Of a stretch of DNA of 64,000 nucleotides, positions 7,939-16,722 are shown one piece after another. Under the pieces are notes generated by a model. That model ran no database searches and had not been told where the DNA came from. It worked only from the letters and a program-made list of their open reading frames with translations. The stretch comes from Bdellovibrionota bacterium. Its GTDB lineage: Bacteria > Bdellovibrionota > Bdellovibrionia > Bdellovibrionales > JAEYZS01. Each line of letters opens with the position of its first letter. Position 1 is the first letter of the stretch. A program made the position numbers and the translations under genes. The stretch is taken from the NCBI GenBank assembly GCA_040386775.1, contig JAZKEU010000012.1, positions 62,001 through 126,000 of the forward strand, given 5' to 3'.

Positions 7939-9642
7939 TTGAAAACAATATTAATAATTCTAGTGGCTTTCACGCTACCTATGCACTTATGGACAATCCA
8001 GAGTTATGCATGGGATCCTACTCCTCTGTGGTCGGAGAATAGACCTACGCCTGTCGACGGTCTTTCAAACCCTTTTAATCTTGATACAAATGAACTTGCT
8101 AGACAAAATTTGCAAGGCCGAAAACATGCGTTGAGCTATCCGGTAACAGCAACTGGAATTCTGCTTCCCTACTACCCTATAAAAACCATTTTAGAATCTG
8201 ACACCGAAAATCCAATCAAAAAAATTCTATACAAATTTATCAAAGGTGTTGCCGAGGTAAAAAGTTTTGATGATATGAATCGATGGTTAGGCCTCAATAC
8301 CTATCCTTCAGAAGTGGGTGAAGGTGCCTATATGGTCCCTCGTCCTGACAATATTTTAGAAGAACGTATGGGATTTACTCTCATGCAAAGAAACAATGCT
8401 CTGGGCTTTACTCATTCTTGCGCCGCTTGCCACAGCAATAATCTCTTTGGCAAAAAAATCATTGGACTTACAAATAGATTTCCTAGGGCAAATGATTATT
8501 TTGTGAAAGGTAAAAAGGCATTTCACGCCATCAACGAAATCACCTTCAGTATGGTGAGCAATCCTACAAAAGCTGAACTCAATATGATAAGAGAAACAAA
8601 AAACAATTTAAAGTTTCTCGAAGCAAGAAATCCTGTTTTGCTCGGTCTTGATACCTCTCTTGCCCATGTGGCAATTTCTTTAAGCCGTAGAGCCAAAAAT
8701 GAATATGCAGATAAGAATCTTGCCAATGCATTATTTCCTAGAGCCGAACCACTAAGAACCTTTGTTGCTGATTCCAAACCCGCAGTTTGGTGGAATGTAA
8801 AATACAAAAACAAATGGTTATTGGATGGATCTGTCGTTGCAGGAAATCCAATTCTTACAAATATCCTCTGGAATGAAATTGGCAGAGGATCAAATCTTCG
8901 CATTTTAGAAAATTGGTTGAATAATAATAAAAATATTGTAGACGAACTAACAACTGCAGTCTTTGCAAGTGAAGCTCCTCGCATGACAGATTTCTTTGAT
9001 GATCAACGTTTTGATCTTCAAAAAGCAATTCAAGGTCAACGCGCATTTGAGACTGCAAAGTGCGCAAGATGCCATGGCACCTATAAAAAAGCCTGGGATC
9101 TTCCTCCTGAAGATTTGGCAAAACTTTCTTGGAAGGATAAATTCAAAACCACAGAAGTTCATTACCCCGAAGACACTTTAGTTCGAAATGTAGGAACCGA
9201 TCCAAATCGCTGGAAAGGCATGGCTTCCCTTGAGCAATTGAATGACTTAGCCATTTCAAAAAACAACGGGATTAAGGTTAAACTTCAAGAAGGTTACGTT
9301 CCTCCTCCTCTCGTGGGAATCTGGGCAAGATGGCCGTACCTCCACAATAACTCCATTCCAAATCTTTGCGCTCTCATGACTCCTCCCGAGTTAAGACCTC
9401 CCAGCTATTATTCAGGTGAATCTATCAGCACAGAAACGGATTTTGATTTTGAATGCAATGGCTATCCATTGGGCGAAAAAACTCCAAAAAATTGGAAAAA
9501 GAAAGCCTTTCTTTACGATACAAAGAGAGTCGGATTATCCAATAGCGGGCACTACAAAAAAATCTTTCAAGATGAACACGGCAGTGAAATCCTGACTGTA
9601 GACGATAAAAAAGCTCTCATTCACTTCCTTCAGACTCTATAA
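7939..9642 (+). CDS. Di-heme c-type cytochrome, exported
   Basis: 567 residues from TTG 7939. The in-frame GTG at 7930 lies inside the Shine-Dalgarno AAGGTGGGG, which fixes TTG as the better start. An N-terminal signal peptide (cut near QSYA-WDP) is followed by two heme c attachment motifs, CAACH at about 161-165 and CARCH at about 375-379. Two widely spaced CxxCH motifs in a protein of this size recall MauG/cytochrome c peroxidase or RoxA-like di-heme enzymes, but the match is only by layout. It acts in the periplasm or beyond. It is followed by two more exported-protein genes that each appear to have their own promoter. Confidence 0.8.
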   Translation: MKTILIILVAFTLPMHLWTIQSYAWDPTPLWSENRPTPVDGLSNPFNLDTNELARQNLQGRKHALSYPVTATGILLPYYPIKTILESDTENPIKKILYKFIKGVAEVKSFDDMNRWLGLNTYPSEVGEGAYMVPRPDNILEERMGFTLMQRNNALGFTHSCAACHSNNLFGKKIIGLTNRFPRANDYFVKGKKAFHAINEITFSMVSNPTKAELNMIRETKNNLKFLEARNPVLLGLDTSLAHVAISLSRRAKNEYADKNLANALFPRAEPLRTFVADSKPAVWWNVKYKNKWLLDGSVVAGNPILTNILWNEIGRGSNLRILENWLNNNKNIVDELTTAVFASEAPRMTDFFDDQRFDLQKAIQGQRAFETAKCARCHGTYKKAWDLPPEDLAKLSWKDKFKTTEVHYPEDTLVRNVGTDPNRWKGMASLEQLNDLAISKNNGIKVKLQEGYVPPPLVGIWARWPYLHNNSIPNLCALMTPPELRPPSYYSGESISTETDFDFECNGYPLGEKTPKNWKKKAFLYDTKRVGLSNSGHYKKIFQDEHGSEILTVDDKKALIHFLQTL

Positions 9643-9663
9643 AACCACTTTAAGATATATTTT

Positions 9664-9691
9664 TTGACATTATTGTACTTTTGAATATGAT
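9664..9691 (+). promoter_or_regulatory. Sigma70-type promoter giving a leaderless amidase mRNA
   Basis: A perfect -35 TTGACA (9664-9669), a 16-nt spacer and -10 TATGAT (9686-9691). The expected transcription start, 7 nt after the -10, is the A of the ATG at 9698. No Shine-Dalgarno is present. Confidence 0.7.
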
Positions 9692-9697
9692 TTAAGC

Positions 9698-11101
9698 ATG
9701 AGAATCAAATCTACACTCTTAATGCTTGGGCTATTCGTCGGACTATTTTCACTCACTTTTTCTAACTTTTCATTTGCCACAGAAGATGAAGATTTAGAAA
9801 TCATACCCCGAAGCAGCTATGATCGTTCTTTTATTTCTCCGCTCACTCCCGCAGAAATCTATACAAGAACCCAATCTGTTTTAGAGTACTACAATTCTCC
9901 TGTTTTATCGACTGGCCAAGAGGAGCTCGTTAAGATGAATAACCTCCAAAGTTATTCCAATATTCAAAAACTTTTAAAGTATTTTGATAAGCAAAATACT
10001 TTCGACAAACTCTTTACACTCTCCTCAAACGAACTTAAAGGTTTCGAAGATTTCAATGGAAAAACAAAACAAACTCTAAACATCAAACTCAATCCAACAG
10101 CCGCACCGACAACTTTCCAGCGCCTAGGAACACCAAGCTCACCTCTACGTGGGCTCCGAGTAGCTATTGACCCGGGCCATATGGGTGAATCTCAATGGGA
10201 TGAAATGACTGGAAAGTATGTTAAACATCAAGGAAAATACCTGAGCGAAGGAGTCATGGCACTACAGACTTCTTTACTTTTACAAAGCGAGCTCAAAGCA
10301 TTAGGGGCCGAAGTTGAGCTGACTAGAATGGGAATGGTTCCGGTCACGGAGATGAAGTATGAAGACTTGCCTGTAACAAAGTTTGCAAAAACCGAGCTTC
10401 TCGAACATGTTTACTCACCTTGGTTTCTAAAGCTTCTTTCAAGCGGTACAGGAAGCGTGCTTCATAAAGCTTTTGATCAGAACGCTGATAGAAAAAAACT
10501 TTGGTCAGATACTTCTCGCTACAATTACTTCATCCTGAAAGAAGATCTTTGGGCAAGAGCTGATAAGATCAATAATTTTAAACCCGACATAGTTCTCATC
10601 ATTCACTATGACGTGTTACCAAACAGCGGAGATGGGCACGCCGTAAACCCTCAAGCCCCAAATCAAACAAAAATTTATGTTGCAGGCTCTTACTTTGATA
10701 TCGAATTTGGCTCTAGAAAAGCCCGAAAACAATTTGCCAAAAAACTCTTGGACCAAAATCAATGGAACGAGTCTATTAACTTGAGTAGAAATATTCTTGA
10801 TCAATTCAATTCTCAAATGGGCTTGAGCTATCCGAGTGGCTCCGAAGGCAGCATTCCTGTCGCACCAGGAATTTTTGCTAGAAACCTAACTCTTCCGAGA
10901 TTCCTAGAAGCTCCTGCAGTGGCATATCTAGAGTGTTTGTTCTATAACCGCCCCCAAGAGTTCTCTGCATTTACAAATACTAAATATCCGATGATTATCA
11001 ATGGCGTAAACTACCCTTATTCAGATCGCTTAAAACAAGTGGTTAGCTCTATTAAAGCTGGCGTAGTCAATTACGTTAACAATATCGAAAGTTCCCTGTA
11101 A
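9698..11101 (+). CDS. N-acetylmuramoyl-L-alanine amidase (Amidase_3 family), exported
   Basis: 467 residues with a signal peptide ending near FSFA (residue 27). The Amidase_3 fold starts at about 150. Seen: AIDPGH with zinc ligand H161, E184 in KYLSEG, H303 in IIHYD, and the catalytic-type glutamate E412 in AVAYLECLF. It would cut the bond between muramic acid and the stem peptide in the periplasm, for cell separation or wall turnover. About 120 residues before the catalytic domain are unassigned, and the catalytic domain carries a long insert (about 215-290). A strong promoter ends 7 nt before the ATG, so translation is probably leaderless. Confidence 0.88.
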   Translation: MRIKSTLLMLGLFVGLFSLTFSNFSFATEDEDLEIIPRSSYDRSFISPLTPAEIYTRTQSVLEYYNSPVLSTGQEELVKMNNLQSYSNIQKLLKYFDKQNTFDKLFTLSSNELKGFEDFNGKTKQTLNIKLNPTAAPTTFQRLGTPSSPLRGLRVAIDPGHMGESQWDEMTGKYVKHQGKYLSEGVMALQTSLLLQSELKALGAEVELTRMGMVPVTEMKYEDLPVTKFAKTELLEHVYSPWFLKLLSSGTGSVLHKAFDQNADRKKLWSDTSRYNYFILKEDLWARADKINNFKPDIVLIIHYDVLPNSGDGHAVNPQAPNQTKIYVAGSYFDIEFGSRKARKQFAKKLLDQNQWNESINLSRNILDQFNSQMGLSYPSGSEGSIPVAPGIFARNLTLPRFLEAPAVAYLECLFYNRPQEFSAFTNTKYPMIINGVNYPYSDRLKQVVSSIKAGVVNYVNNIESSL

Positions 11102-11164
11102 AAAATATTGTAATTCATCTTGAGTCTTTTCATATGTAGTAAGACATGATTCTATGCTTTGCAA

Positions 11165-12877
11165 ATGCATAGAATCTTACTTATTTTAATTTTTCCTATT
11201 TTAGCCTACTCTCAAGATTATCAACTTGTGACTGGGAAAACTTGCGATGGTTATCCTCAAATTTCTGTTGGAAGCATTCCTGGAAGCTGCATCGGCCTCG
11301 TAGCCTCATCGCAGCTCAAAGACAAAAATGGAGAGACCTTAAAGTTCCCAAGAAAAATTATAGAATTAAAACCTAATTTATTTTTAATTTCAGACATGGG
11401 GGGATGGGAACCACCCTTTCAAGGAAAAATCTGGCTACTAGATTCATCTCAAAATAAACTTACTAAGTTAATTGATAAACTCACCTTACCACACGGACTT
11501 GCCATCGGCCCTGATGGAATGATCTATGTCGGCGAAATGGGATTGATTTTTAAGTTTGACCCGAACTCACCAAAGCCAAGCCAAACTTGCCAAACTGTAA
11601 TTCACAATCTCCCGTCTACAGTGCTTCGAACAAAAGGCAATCCTTGCATAGATGAGAAAGTTTCCAAAGCAACACAGGAAATCAGCCATCCCTTAGTGAG
11701 TTTTACTTTTTCAAAGAATCCCAGCACAGCAGGAAACCTAATTGTGAATAGTGGGAGCTCTTCCGACAATTGCACAGACAAATCTGGAAAAATCAAAGTC
11801 GACTCACAGGGAAGATGTTCTGAGATGGAAGGATCAAATCCTGGCGCGTCAGTAAGAGAATACGAATATCTAGGCAATGGAAATTGGAATCCAAATTTTA
11901 GAATTTTAGCTCGCGGCCTTAGGAACTCCATGGTTCTTGTGTCGCATGAATCTGGAAATATAATTCAAATGGAAAACTCCATGGACTTCCCCGATGCAAA
12001 AGAACCTTTTGAAGAAATAAATATCTTAAAAGAAGCACGTCATTATGGATGGCCTTATTGTTTTAACTTCAAAGGTCAAAACCCAATTTACAATTTATTC
12101 TTCAAGTGCGATGGAACAAATAAAAGCTATGAAGAACCTTATGCCCTTATACCGCCGCACACCGCTCCTCTGGATGGTTTGTATTATTCAGGAAATATGT
12201 TTCCAGAATTACAGAATACCTTACTTGTGAGCTGGCACGGCTATCGTGGTACAGGACAAAGAATTGTATCATACCCCACAAATACGGATGGATTGCCGTA
12301 TGTTTCGCAAGATACATTTTACTACAATAGCTACAATCCAAAAACCGATAAAACACAAAAAATTCAAGCCAATCCTGCTGGTGGACTTGTTAGAACCGCT
12401 TCTTATACAGAGGTTGTATTTGATTGGTACAAAGTACCGAACTTACGGCCAATAGGTGCTCCAGTTGGCCTGACTGTCGCAAGTGATGGAGCCATTTGGG
12501 TAGTTGAAGATAAAAACAAAACCATCTTAAGAATTGCCAAGGGAAAAAGTTCTAATGACAATGGATCAAATCAAAATTCCAGCACATTAGACGAAAAGAA
12601 ATTCAACGATTCTGTATTTATGGCTAGATGGTCAAAAATCCAAAAAAATATTTTAACTCCGCAATGTGCTACTTGCCATAACCAAGTTCAGAATCAAAAC
12701 GGCAAAGAACTTATTAAGGAACTAGTTTCTTCGGGCTGGATGAATCCTGGAAATTCATCTGAAAGTTTAATTGTAAAACGCTTAAAAGGTGGAGAAATGC
12801 GATTGATGCCTCCACAAGGCCCGCTTCAAACTAGGGATATTCAAGCTATCGAACAATTTATCGATGATCTGGATTAA
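11165..12877 (+). CDS. Exported beta-propeller (glucose/sorbosone dehydrogenase-like) protein with C-terminal cytochrome c
   Basis: 570 residues: a signal peptide (MHRILLILIFPILAYS), then a propeller-like region with blade motifs such as GLAIGPDGMIYVGEMG and GLTVASDGAIWVVED, as in PQQ-type sugar/aldose dehydrogenases. It ends in a small cytochrome c segment with CATCH at about 501-505 and a likely axial methionine in RLMPPQ. It probably oxidises a sugar or alcohol in the periplasm and passes electrons to its own heme. ATG 11165 has no Shine-Dalgarno. TATGCT at 11153-11158 lies 6 nt upstream, so the mRNA may be leaderless. TTG 11159 is an alternative start. Confidence 0.8.
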   Translation: MHRILLILIFPILAYSQDYQLVTGKTCDGYPQISVGSIPGSCIGLVASSQLKDKNGETLKFPRKIIELKPNLFLISDMGGWEPPFQGKIWLLDSSQNKLTKLIDKLTLPHGLAIGPDGMIYVGEMGLIFKFDPNSPKPSQTCQTVIHNLPSTVLRTKGNPCIDEKVSKATQEISHPLVSFTFSKNPSTAGNLIVNSGSSSDNCTDKSGKIKVDSQGRCSEMEGSNPGASVREYEYLGNGNWNPNFRILARGLRNSMVLVSHESGNIIQMENSMDFPDAKEPFEEINILKEARHYGWPYCFNFKGQNPIYNLFFKCDGTNKSYEEPYALIPPHTAPLDGLYYSGNMFPELQNTLLVSWHGYRGTGQRIVSYPTNTDGLPYVSQDTFYYNSYNPKTDKTQKIQANPAGGLVRTASYTEVVFDWYKVPNLRPIGAPVGLTVASDGAIWVVEDKNKTILRIAKGKSSNDNGSNQNSSTLDEKKFNDSVFMARWSKIQKNILTPQCATCHNQVQNQNGKELIKELVSSGWMNPGNSSESLIVKRLKGGEMRLMPPQGPLQTRDIQAIEQFIDDLD

Positions 12878-12895
12878 TTCTTAGACTTGACTCTT

Positions 12896-12925
12896 ATTGC
12901 TTTAAATTTCATTCTTTAAAGCAAT
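12896..12925 (+). promoter_or_regulatory. Perfect inverted repeat covering the start codon of the 12924 gene
   Basis: The arms ATTGCTTTAAA (12896-12906) and TTTAAAGCAAT (12915-12925) pair perfectly over 11 bp, with an 8-nt loop. The right arm includes the first two bases of the ATG. TTGACT (12887-12892), a possible -35, lies just before it. It could be an operator in the promoter or an RNA hairpin hiding the start. No T-run follows, so it is not a typical terminator. Confidence 0.55.
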
Positions 12926-14120
12926 GAAACAATTTGCATTGGCATTATCTTTACTACTTACAACTTCTTTGCATGCGGAAGAAAGCGAAAAGTCATCGCA
13001 GATTACTCCTTCGCAAGAAGAAAAATTTGCAGCCATAGTCCAATATACGAATGGTAAAACTGAATTGGATTTCAAAGATCTTATAACTTTCGACAAAACA
13101 ATCGAGGTTCCTAAGAATGCCAATATCAAGGTGGTCACACAAAAAAGATGTGTAGCTGTATTTTATGAAAATACGAAGTTGCAATCTCCTACTGACAAAG
13201 TTTCTCCGTGGAAAATTTTATCTGGAAATGTAAGGTGGATCTGCCCAGAAGATCGGGTCGAACGTATAGTTTACAAAGACACAGAAATCCAAGTACAGAA
13301 TGGAGAATTTCTTTTGCTGGGAAATCAACTCACCGCAATTCGAGATAACGTTCGTTATGATGGAAAAGATTTAAAGCTCGAAACTATTTATGTCTATAAG
13401 AATGGAAAATGGCTTTCTCTCAAGGAACAACCAGATCCTTATGACCTATGGAAAAAACATGATAAATTCCCTCCTCCACTTGAGAGTACGAGATTAAAAA
13501 TGGAAAAACCAATTGATCCTTACGTCACAAGAGTATTCTTAAATGTTGCTCCTGTGGGCATTGCAGGATTCTATCACCATGAATTAGAAAATACTGTGAG
13601 TGAGTTTGATATGGACACTCATGCGTTCAGACTTGGCACAAATTTTCCTTGGAGAGGTAAATCTATATTTACATTTCTAGAATTCAATCAAGGTGAATCA
13701 AAGGACAATAAAAATCAGTCCATGGGGCCTCCTCCTATTGGTTTCAGATCTATTCGCTTTGAGGCCTTCACTCTTGGATTGGGGCTAAGACATAGTCACG
13801 TAAGTAGTTCATCCTACTATTACTACTTAGGACTCACAAGACAGCGTGTAGAGTTTCACTTAAGGCCAGAGAGTTCCTCTTTTTATGATGGGGAGATTGA
13901 ATATCCTTACAACATTACTGTTGGAGGCGGATATCAAAAAATATTCTGGGCAAAGAATTGGATTTCACTCGTGATTGGAGTGGATTTAAAACTGATTCAA
14001 AGTTTATCTCAAGGAAAAGTTGAATACTTTAATCAGCCCTTTTCAGAAACCAAGGATCCACGTAGCACGATCACCGAATATGCTGGCTTTTTATACCTCG
14101 GCCCGACATTTAACTTTTAG
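12924..14120 (+). CDS. Putative outer-membrane beta-barrel protein with N-terminal FecR-like region
   Basis: 398 residues. A signal peptide (MKQFALALSLLLTTSLHAEE) is followed by about 170 residues that read like a FecR-type beta domain (runs such as NIKVVTQKRCVAVFYEN, ILSGNVRWIC and VQNGEFLLLG). From about 200, alternating aromatic/glycine strands suggest a barrel, ending in FLYLGPTFNF with a terminal phenylalanine, the usual outer-membrane assembly signal. No Shine-Dalgarno is present and an inverted repeat covers the ATG. It converges on the FecR-domain gene (12-nt gap), and the shared domain type suggests related roles. Function is unknown. Confidence 0.65.
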   Translation: MKQFALALSLLLTTSLHAEESEKSSQITPSQEEKFAAIVQYTNGKTELDFKDLITFDKTIEVPKNANIKVVTQKRCVAVFYENTKLQSPTDKVSPWKILSGNVRWICPEDRVERIVYKDTEIQVQNGEFLLLGNQLTAIRDNVRYDGKDLKLETIYVYKNGKWLSLKEQPDPYDLWKKHDKFPPPLESTRLKMEKPIDPYVTRVFLNVAPVGIAGFYHHELENTVSEFDMDTHAFRLGTNFPWRGKSIFTFLEFNQGESKDNKNQSMGPPPIGFRSIRFEAFTLGLGLRHSHVSSSSYYYYLGLTRQRVEFHLRPESSSFYDGEIEYPYNITVGGGYQKIFWAKNWISLVIGVDLKLIQSLSQGKVEYFNQPFSETKDPRSTITEYAGFLYLGPTFNF

Positions 14121-14132
14121 AGAATTCAACTT

Positions 14133-14960
14133 CTAGAATTCATTCTTAATATCTTTTAGATCACCAGGAATTTCATCCGTAGGCGGAATCCATTTCTCTG
14201 GTTCGCCCAAGATAGCTACAGCTTCTGTAGATTTAAACTCTATATCTTCCTTCACAAGAGGTGAAGTTTGTCTGATTTGAATAATCGTTTCTTTTTCAAT
14301 AGGTTTTACTATTAAGATTGGTGTAGCTAATTCTTTCGAAACTACATCCTGTAAAGACTCTTGTGTTTCTGCTTTTGTAACTTTATCGGCAATCGCAACA
14401 TCAACTTGCTCTCCGCCTTTAACAATAACTTTATTCTTAGTTTTTATCTGCTCGACTTCCACTTCGCCCTTGAGAGTTGCCTGTTTTGTTATTTCTTTAT
14501 TTGGATCGTAACCGACATAAAAATCTGTACCTCTGACTCCAACTACAGCACTCGGAGTTTTCACTTTGAATTGCGTCTGGTTATCTTTACTTTTCTGTTC
14601 ATTCTTTTTTCCATCAAAGAAAGTTCTCATCTTTCCATAAGTCAAATTGAGTAGGCTTGGAGTTTGTGAACCCTTAACAACTTTAGCTATGGATATTCTA
14701 GAGTTAGGACTCAAAGTGATTAGACCGTTTGCCAATTTTACCTTTGCTCTTGATCCAGCTTGAGTCACAAGAACATCTGTACAGAGAATTGAATAAGGCG
14801 CTTCAATACGGATGGCCACACGATTTAGGTCTTCGCCAGCTTGAGCACGTAGAACTTCAACCTTCCCGGTAATTTGAATTACTTCACCACATACTTTGGA
14901 TGCATAGGCGTTTTGAGAAACAAAAAATAAAAATAGATTTAAGACGCAAAAAAACCTCAT
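14133..14960 (-). CDS. FecR-domain protein, exported
   Basis: 275 residues with a signal peptide (MRFFCVLNLFLFFVSQNAYA). Residues about 25-165 match the FecR domain: GEVIQITGKVEVLRA, a VLVTQAGSRAKVKLANGLITLSPNSRI stretch in the middle, and the hallmark FKVKTPSAVVGVRGTDFYV. In such proteins this beta-rich domain often senses or binds polymers in the periplasm. No sigma/anti-sigma partner lies nearby, so classic iron signalling is not supported. The C-terminal third is charged and low in complexity. The lipoprotein gene at 15381 lies upstream on the same strand. Confidence 0.8.
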   Translation of the reverse strand: MRFFCVLNLFLFFVSQNAYASKVCGEVIQITGKVEVLRAQAGEDLNRVAIRIEAPYSILCTDVLVTQAGSRAKVKLANGLITLSPNSRISIAKVVKGSQTPSLLNLTYGKMRTFFDGKKNEQKSKDNQTQFKVKTPSAVVGVRGTDFYVGYDPNKEITKQATLKGEVEVEQIKTKNKVIVKGGEQVDVAIADKVTKAETQESLQDVVSKELATPILIVKPIEKETIIQIRQTSPLVKEDIEFKSTEAVAILGEPEKWIPPTDEIPGDLKDIKNEF

Positions 14961-15024
14961 ACACTATCTCCTCGTGAGTATTGTATAAGGTTTTATCTTT
15001 ACTGACGATTAAACGTTTGTCTAC

Positions 15025-15381
15025 TTAGATACAACGAACTGATTGTCCTTCAGTACCTAGTGCACCATATGGTCCATTGCTGTTCATTTGTAAAGTCCAA
15101 CCTGAACACTGCTGTGGGTAATCACAACGAACTGGCTGACCTTGATAGAAGTAGATACCTTGACATGATTGTGATTGGCCGTATTGCCCGTTCCCAGCAT
15201 TATTACAATTTGGATTGTAATAAGTAGAACCATTACCGTACTGACCTTGGTTGTTCTGGCTATAACATTGGTTATTATTGCTATTGCTGTCTTTAGAACT
15301 CTTGCTACAGTTAACTAAGAACAGTAAGCAGGGTAACAACATTAGTACTTTTGCAAATCTGATCAAATTGTAGTTTTTCAT
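15025..15381 (-). CDS. Asn/Gln/Gly/Tyr-rich lipoprotein
   Basis: 118 residues when started at ATG 15381, which is preceded by the purine-rich AGAGAGA. The in-frame start at 15480 lacks a ribosome binding site and would bury the signal. LLFLVNC at about residues 19-25 is a lipobox, so the mature protein would begin at a lipidated cysteine. The rest is rich in N, Q, G, Y and S with about six further cysteines (SQSCQGIYF, PVRCDYP, SVRC), giving a disordered or disulfide-knit surface protein. No family is recognised. Confidence 0.7.
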   Translation of the reverse strand: MKNYNLIRFAKVLMLLPCLLFLVNCSKSSKDSNSNNNQCYSQNNQGQYGNGSTYYNPNCNNAGNGQYGQSQSCQGIYFYQGQPVRCDYPQQCSGWTLQMNSNGPYGALGTEGQSVRCI

Positions 15382-15578
15382 AATCTCTCTCTTTGTTTTA
15401 TTAAACTTACACAACCTATTAGAGCAAGCCTTGAGCCAACTCAGGACAATTTTAAATTTAATAAATACCAGTAAAATCAATATGTTGAATAAGTGAGAAT
15501 ATTAGGTTTATCCCTAGAGCCAGCTCAGAACGTAAATTGTCATTCAGCTGTTAAAGTTATACACCTTAGTTGCTCGGT

Positions 15579-16148
15579 CTATTTTTGAAGTTCTGAGTTG
15601 ATGAGGGCTGTGATATCGGAAGCTGTCCAATTGATTGAGCCTGATATCTTCTTAATAAGCTTTCTATCTTTATTTAATATATAGGACTCAGGAAGCTTAA
15701 AAGTCCCAAAGCTTTCGGCTAGCATATAGTTAGGGTCTTTTAACATGTATATATTAGGATTAGAGGTATCGTAGTTTTTTAAAAAGTCCATCATAGCCTT
15801 TTGATCATTATCTAACGAAAGTGCTACTAAGGCCACTTGCCCACTGGCTTGATCGATTAGCTTAAGTAAAGAGGGAATTTCTTCAACGCAAGGTCCACAC
15901 CATGAAGCCCAGAAATTTATGATGATTACTTTTTGATTTAATTGAGAGAGTTTAAAAATAGAATCATTGATCGTTGGCGCCTGAAAGTCTTGAAGACCTG
16001 CATTCATCATCTCTTCAATTTTTCCAGTTTGATTTTGAATGCTCTCTAACTCGGGACTATTATCACTGAGAATTGCGCGATAGATAAAATAAAAAACGCC
16101 CAAGATTATGAATACAAAAAACAGTGTTGCTATCTTTTTACTCTTCAT
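15579..16148 (-). CDS. TlpA/ResA-like membrane-anchored thioredoxin
   Basis: 189 residues with one N-terminal membrane helix (about 6-26, FFVFIILGVFYFIY), then a thioredoxin fold of the AhpC/TlpA class. The active site is WCGPC in NFWASWCGPCVEE, with the cis-proline region near FGTFKLPESYIL. It would reduce disulfides in the periplasm, for example in apocytochrome c maturation. The c-type cytochromes encoded at 7939 and 11165 fit this. It lies just downstream of rplQ on the same strand (50-nt gap) and may be read from the ribosomal operon. Confidence 0.88.
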   Translation of the reverse strand: MKSKKIATLFFVFIILGVFYFIYRAILSDNSPELESIQNQTGKIEEMMNAGLQDFQAPTINDSIFKLSQLNQKVIIINFWASWCGPCVEEIPSLLKLIDQASGQVALVALSLDNDQKAMMDFLKNYDTSNPNIYMLKDPNYMLAESFGTFKLPESYILNKDRKLIKKISGSINWTASDITALINSELQK

Positions 16149-16198
16149 CGGGCGTCTTTAATCCTTATATTCAAATATTTACTATTTAAACTTCGGAA

Positions 16199-16666
16199 TT
16201 ACTTCTTAGCAACTTTTGCTTTTTTTGCAGGCTTTGCTGCTTTTGCTTTCTTAGCTGGTTTCTTTGCAGCGGCTTTCTCTTTAGTTCCTTCAGTTGTAGC
16301 TGCTGGAAGCTCATAATCAACCCATTCAATAAGCGCCATTTCAGCCATATCACCGGGTCTGTTGCCAAGTTTCATGATACGTGTGTATCCACCTGGTCTT
16401 GATTTAAATCTTGGAGATAAATCATCCATAATTGCTTTTGCTGTGTCTTTGCAATTTAATCTAGAAATTAAAAGTCTTCTTGAATTCAAGTCACCTTTTT
16501 TACCAAGTGTAACTGCTCTTTCAACGTGTCTTTTTAATTCTTTTGCTTTTGCAACAGTAGTTTTGATTCTACCGTGTTCAACAAGAGAAATCGTAAGTGA
16601 ACGAAGAAGTGCTCTTCTTGCATCTGAACTTCTACCTAAATGTGCCGTGGCCGCCTTATGTCTCAT
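16199..16666 (-). CDS. rplQ: 50S ribosomal protein L17 with long Lys/Ala-rich tail
   Basis: 155 residues against about 120-130 usual. The core is typical: RHKAATAHLGRSSDARRALLRSLT at the start, then a TVAKAKELKRHVE helix. The last 35 or so residues are an extra Ala/Lys tail with repeats like AKKPAKKAKAAKPAKKAK, resembling the tail of L29 and the histone-like protein encoded at 63305. It is the last ribosomal gene of the alpha operon. A member of the conserved hairpin family lies between it and rpoA. Confidence 0.97.
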   Translation of the reverse strand: MRHKAATAHLGRSSDARRALLRSLTISLVEHGRIKTTVAKAKELKRHVERAVTLGKKGDLNSRRLLISRLNCKDTAKAIMDDLSPRFKSRPGGYTRIMKLGNRPGDMAEMALIEWVDYELPAATTEGTKEKAAAKKPAKKAKAAKPAKKAKVAKK

Positions 16667-16685
16667 GACAATTCCTACCTAATAC

Positions 16686-16707
16686 AGTGCTCACTGGTGT
16701 AAGCACT
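16686..16707 (-). repeat. Intercistronic stem-loop, rpoA-rplQ gap
   Basis: Plus-strand arms AGTGCTCAC and GTAAGCACT with loop TGGT. The one C/A mismatch becomes a G-U pair in the minus-strand transcript. It lies 15 nt after the rpoA stop. Confidence 0.75.
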
Positions 16708-16722
16708 AGTTGATAATTATTA

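Noticed and set aside
14121-14145. GAATTC repeats between the convergent barrel and FecR genes as a terminator
   Set aside because: Two 6-nt palindromes without T-run or GC stem; too weak to call.
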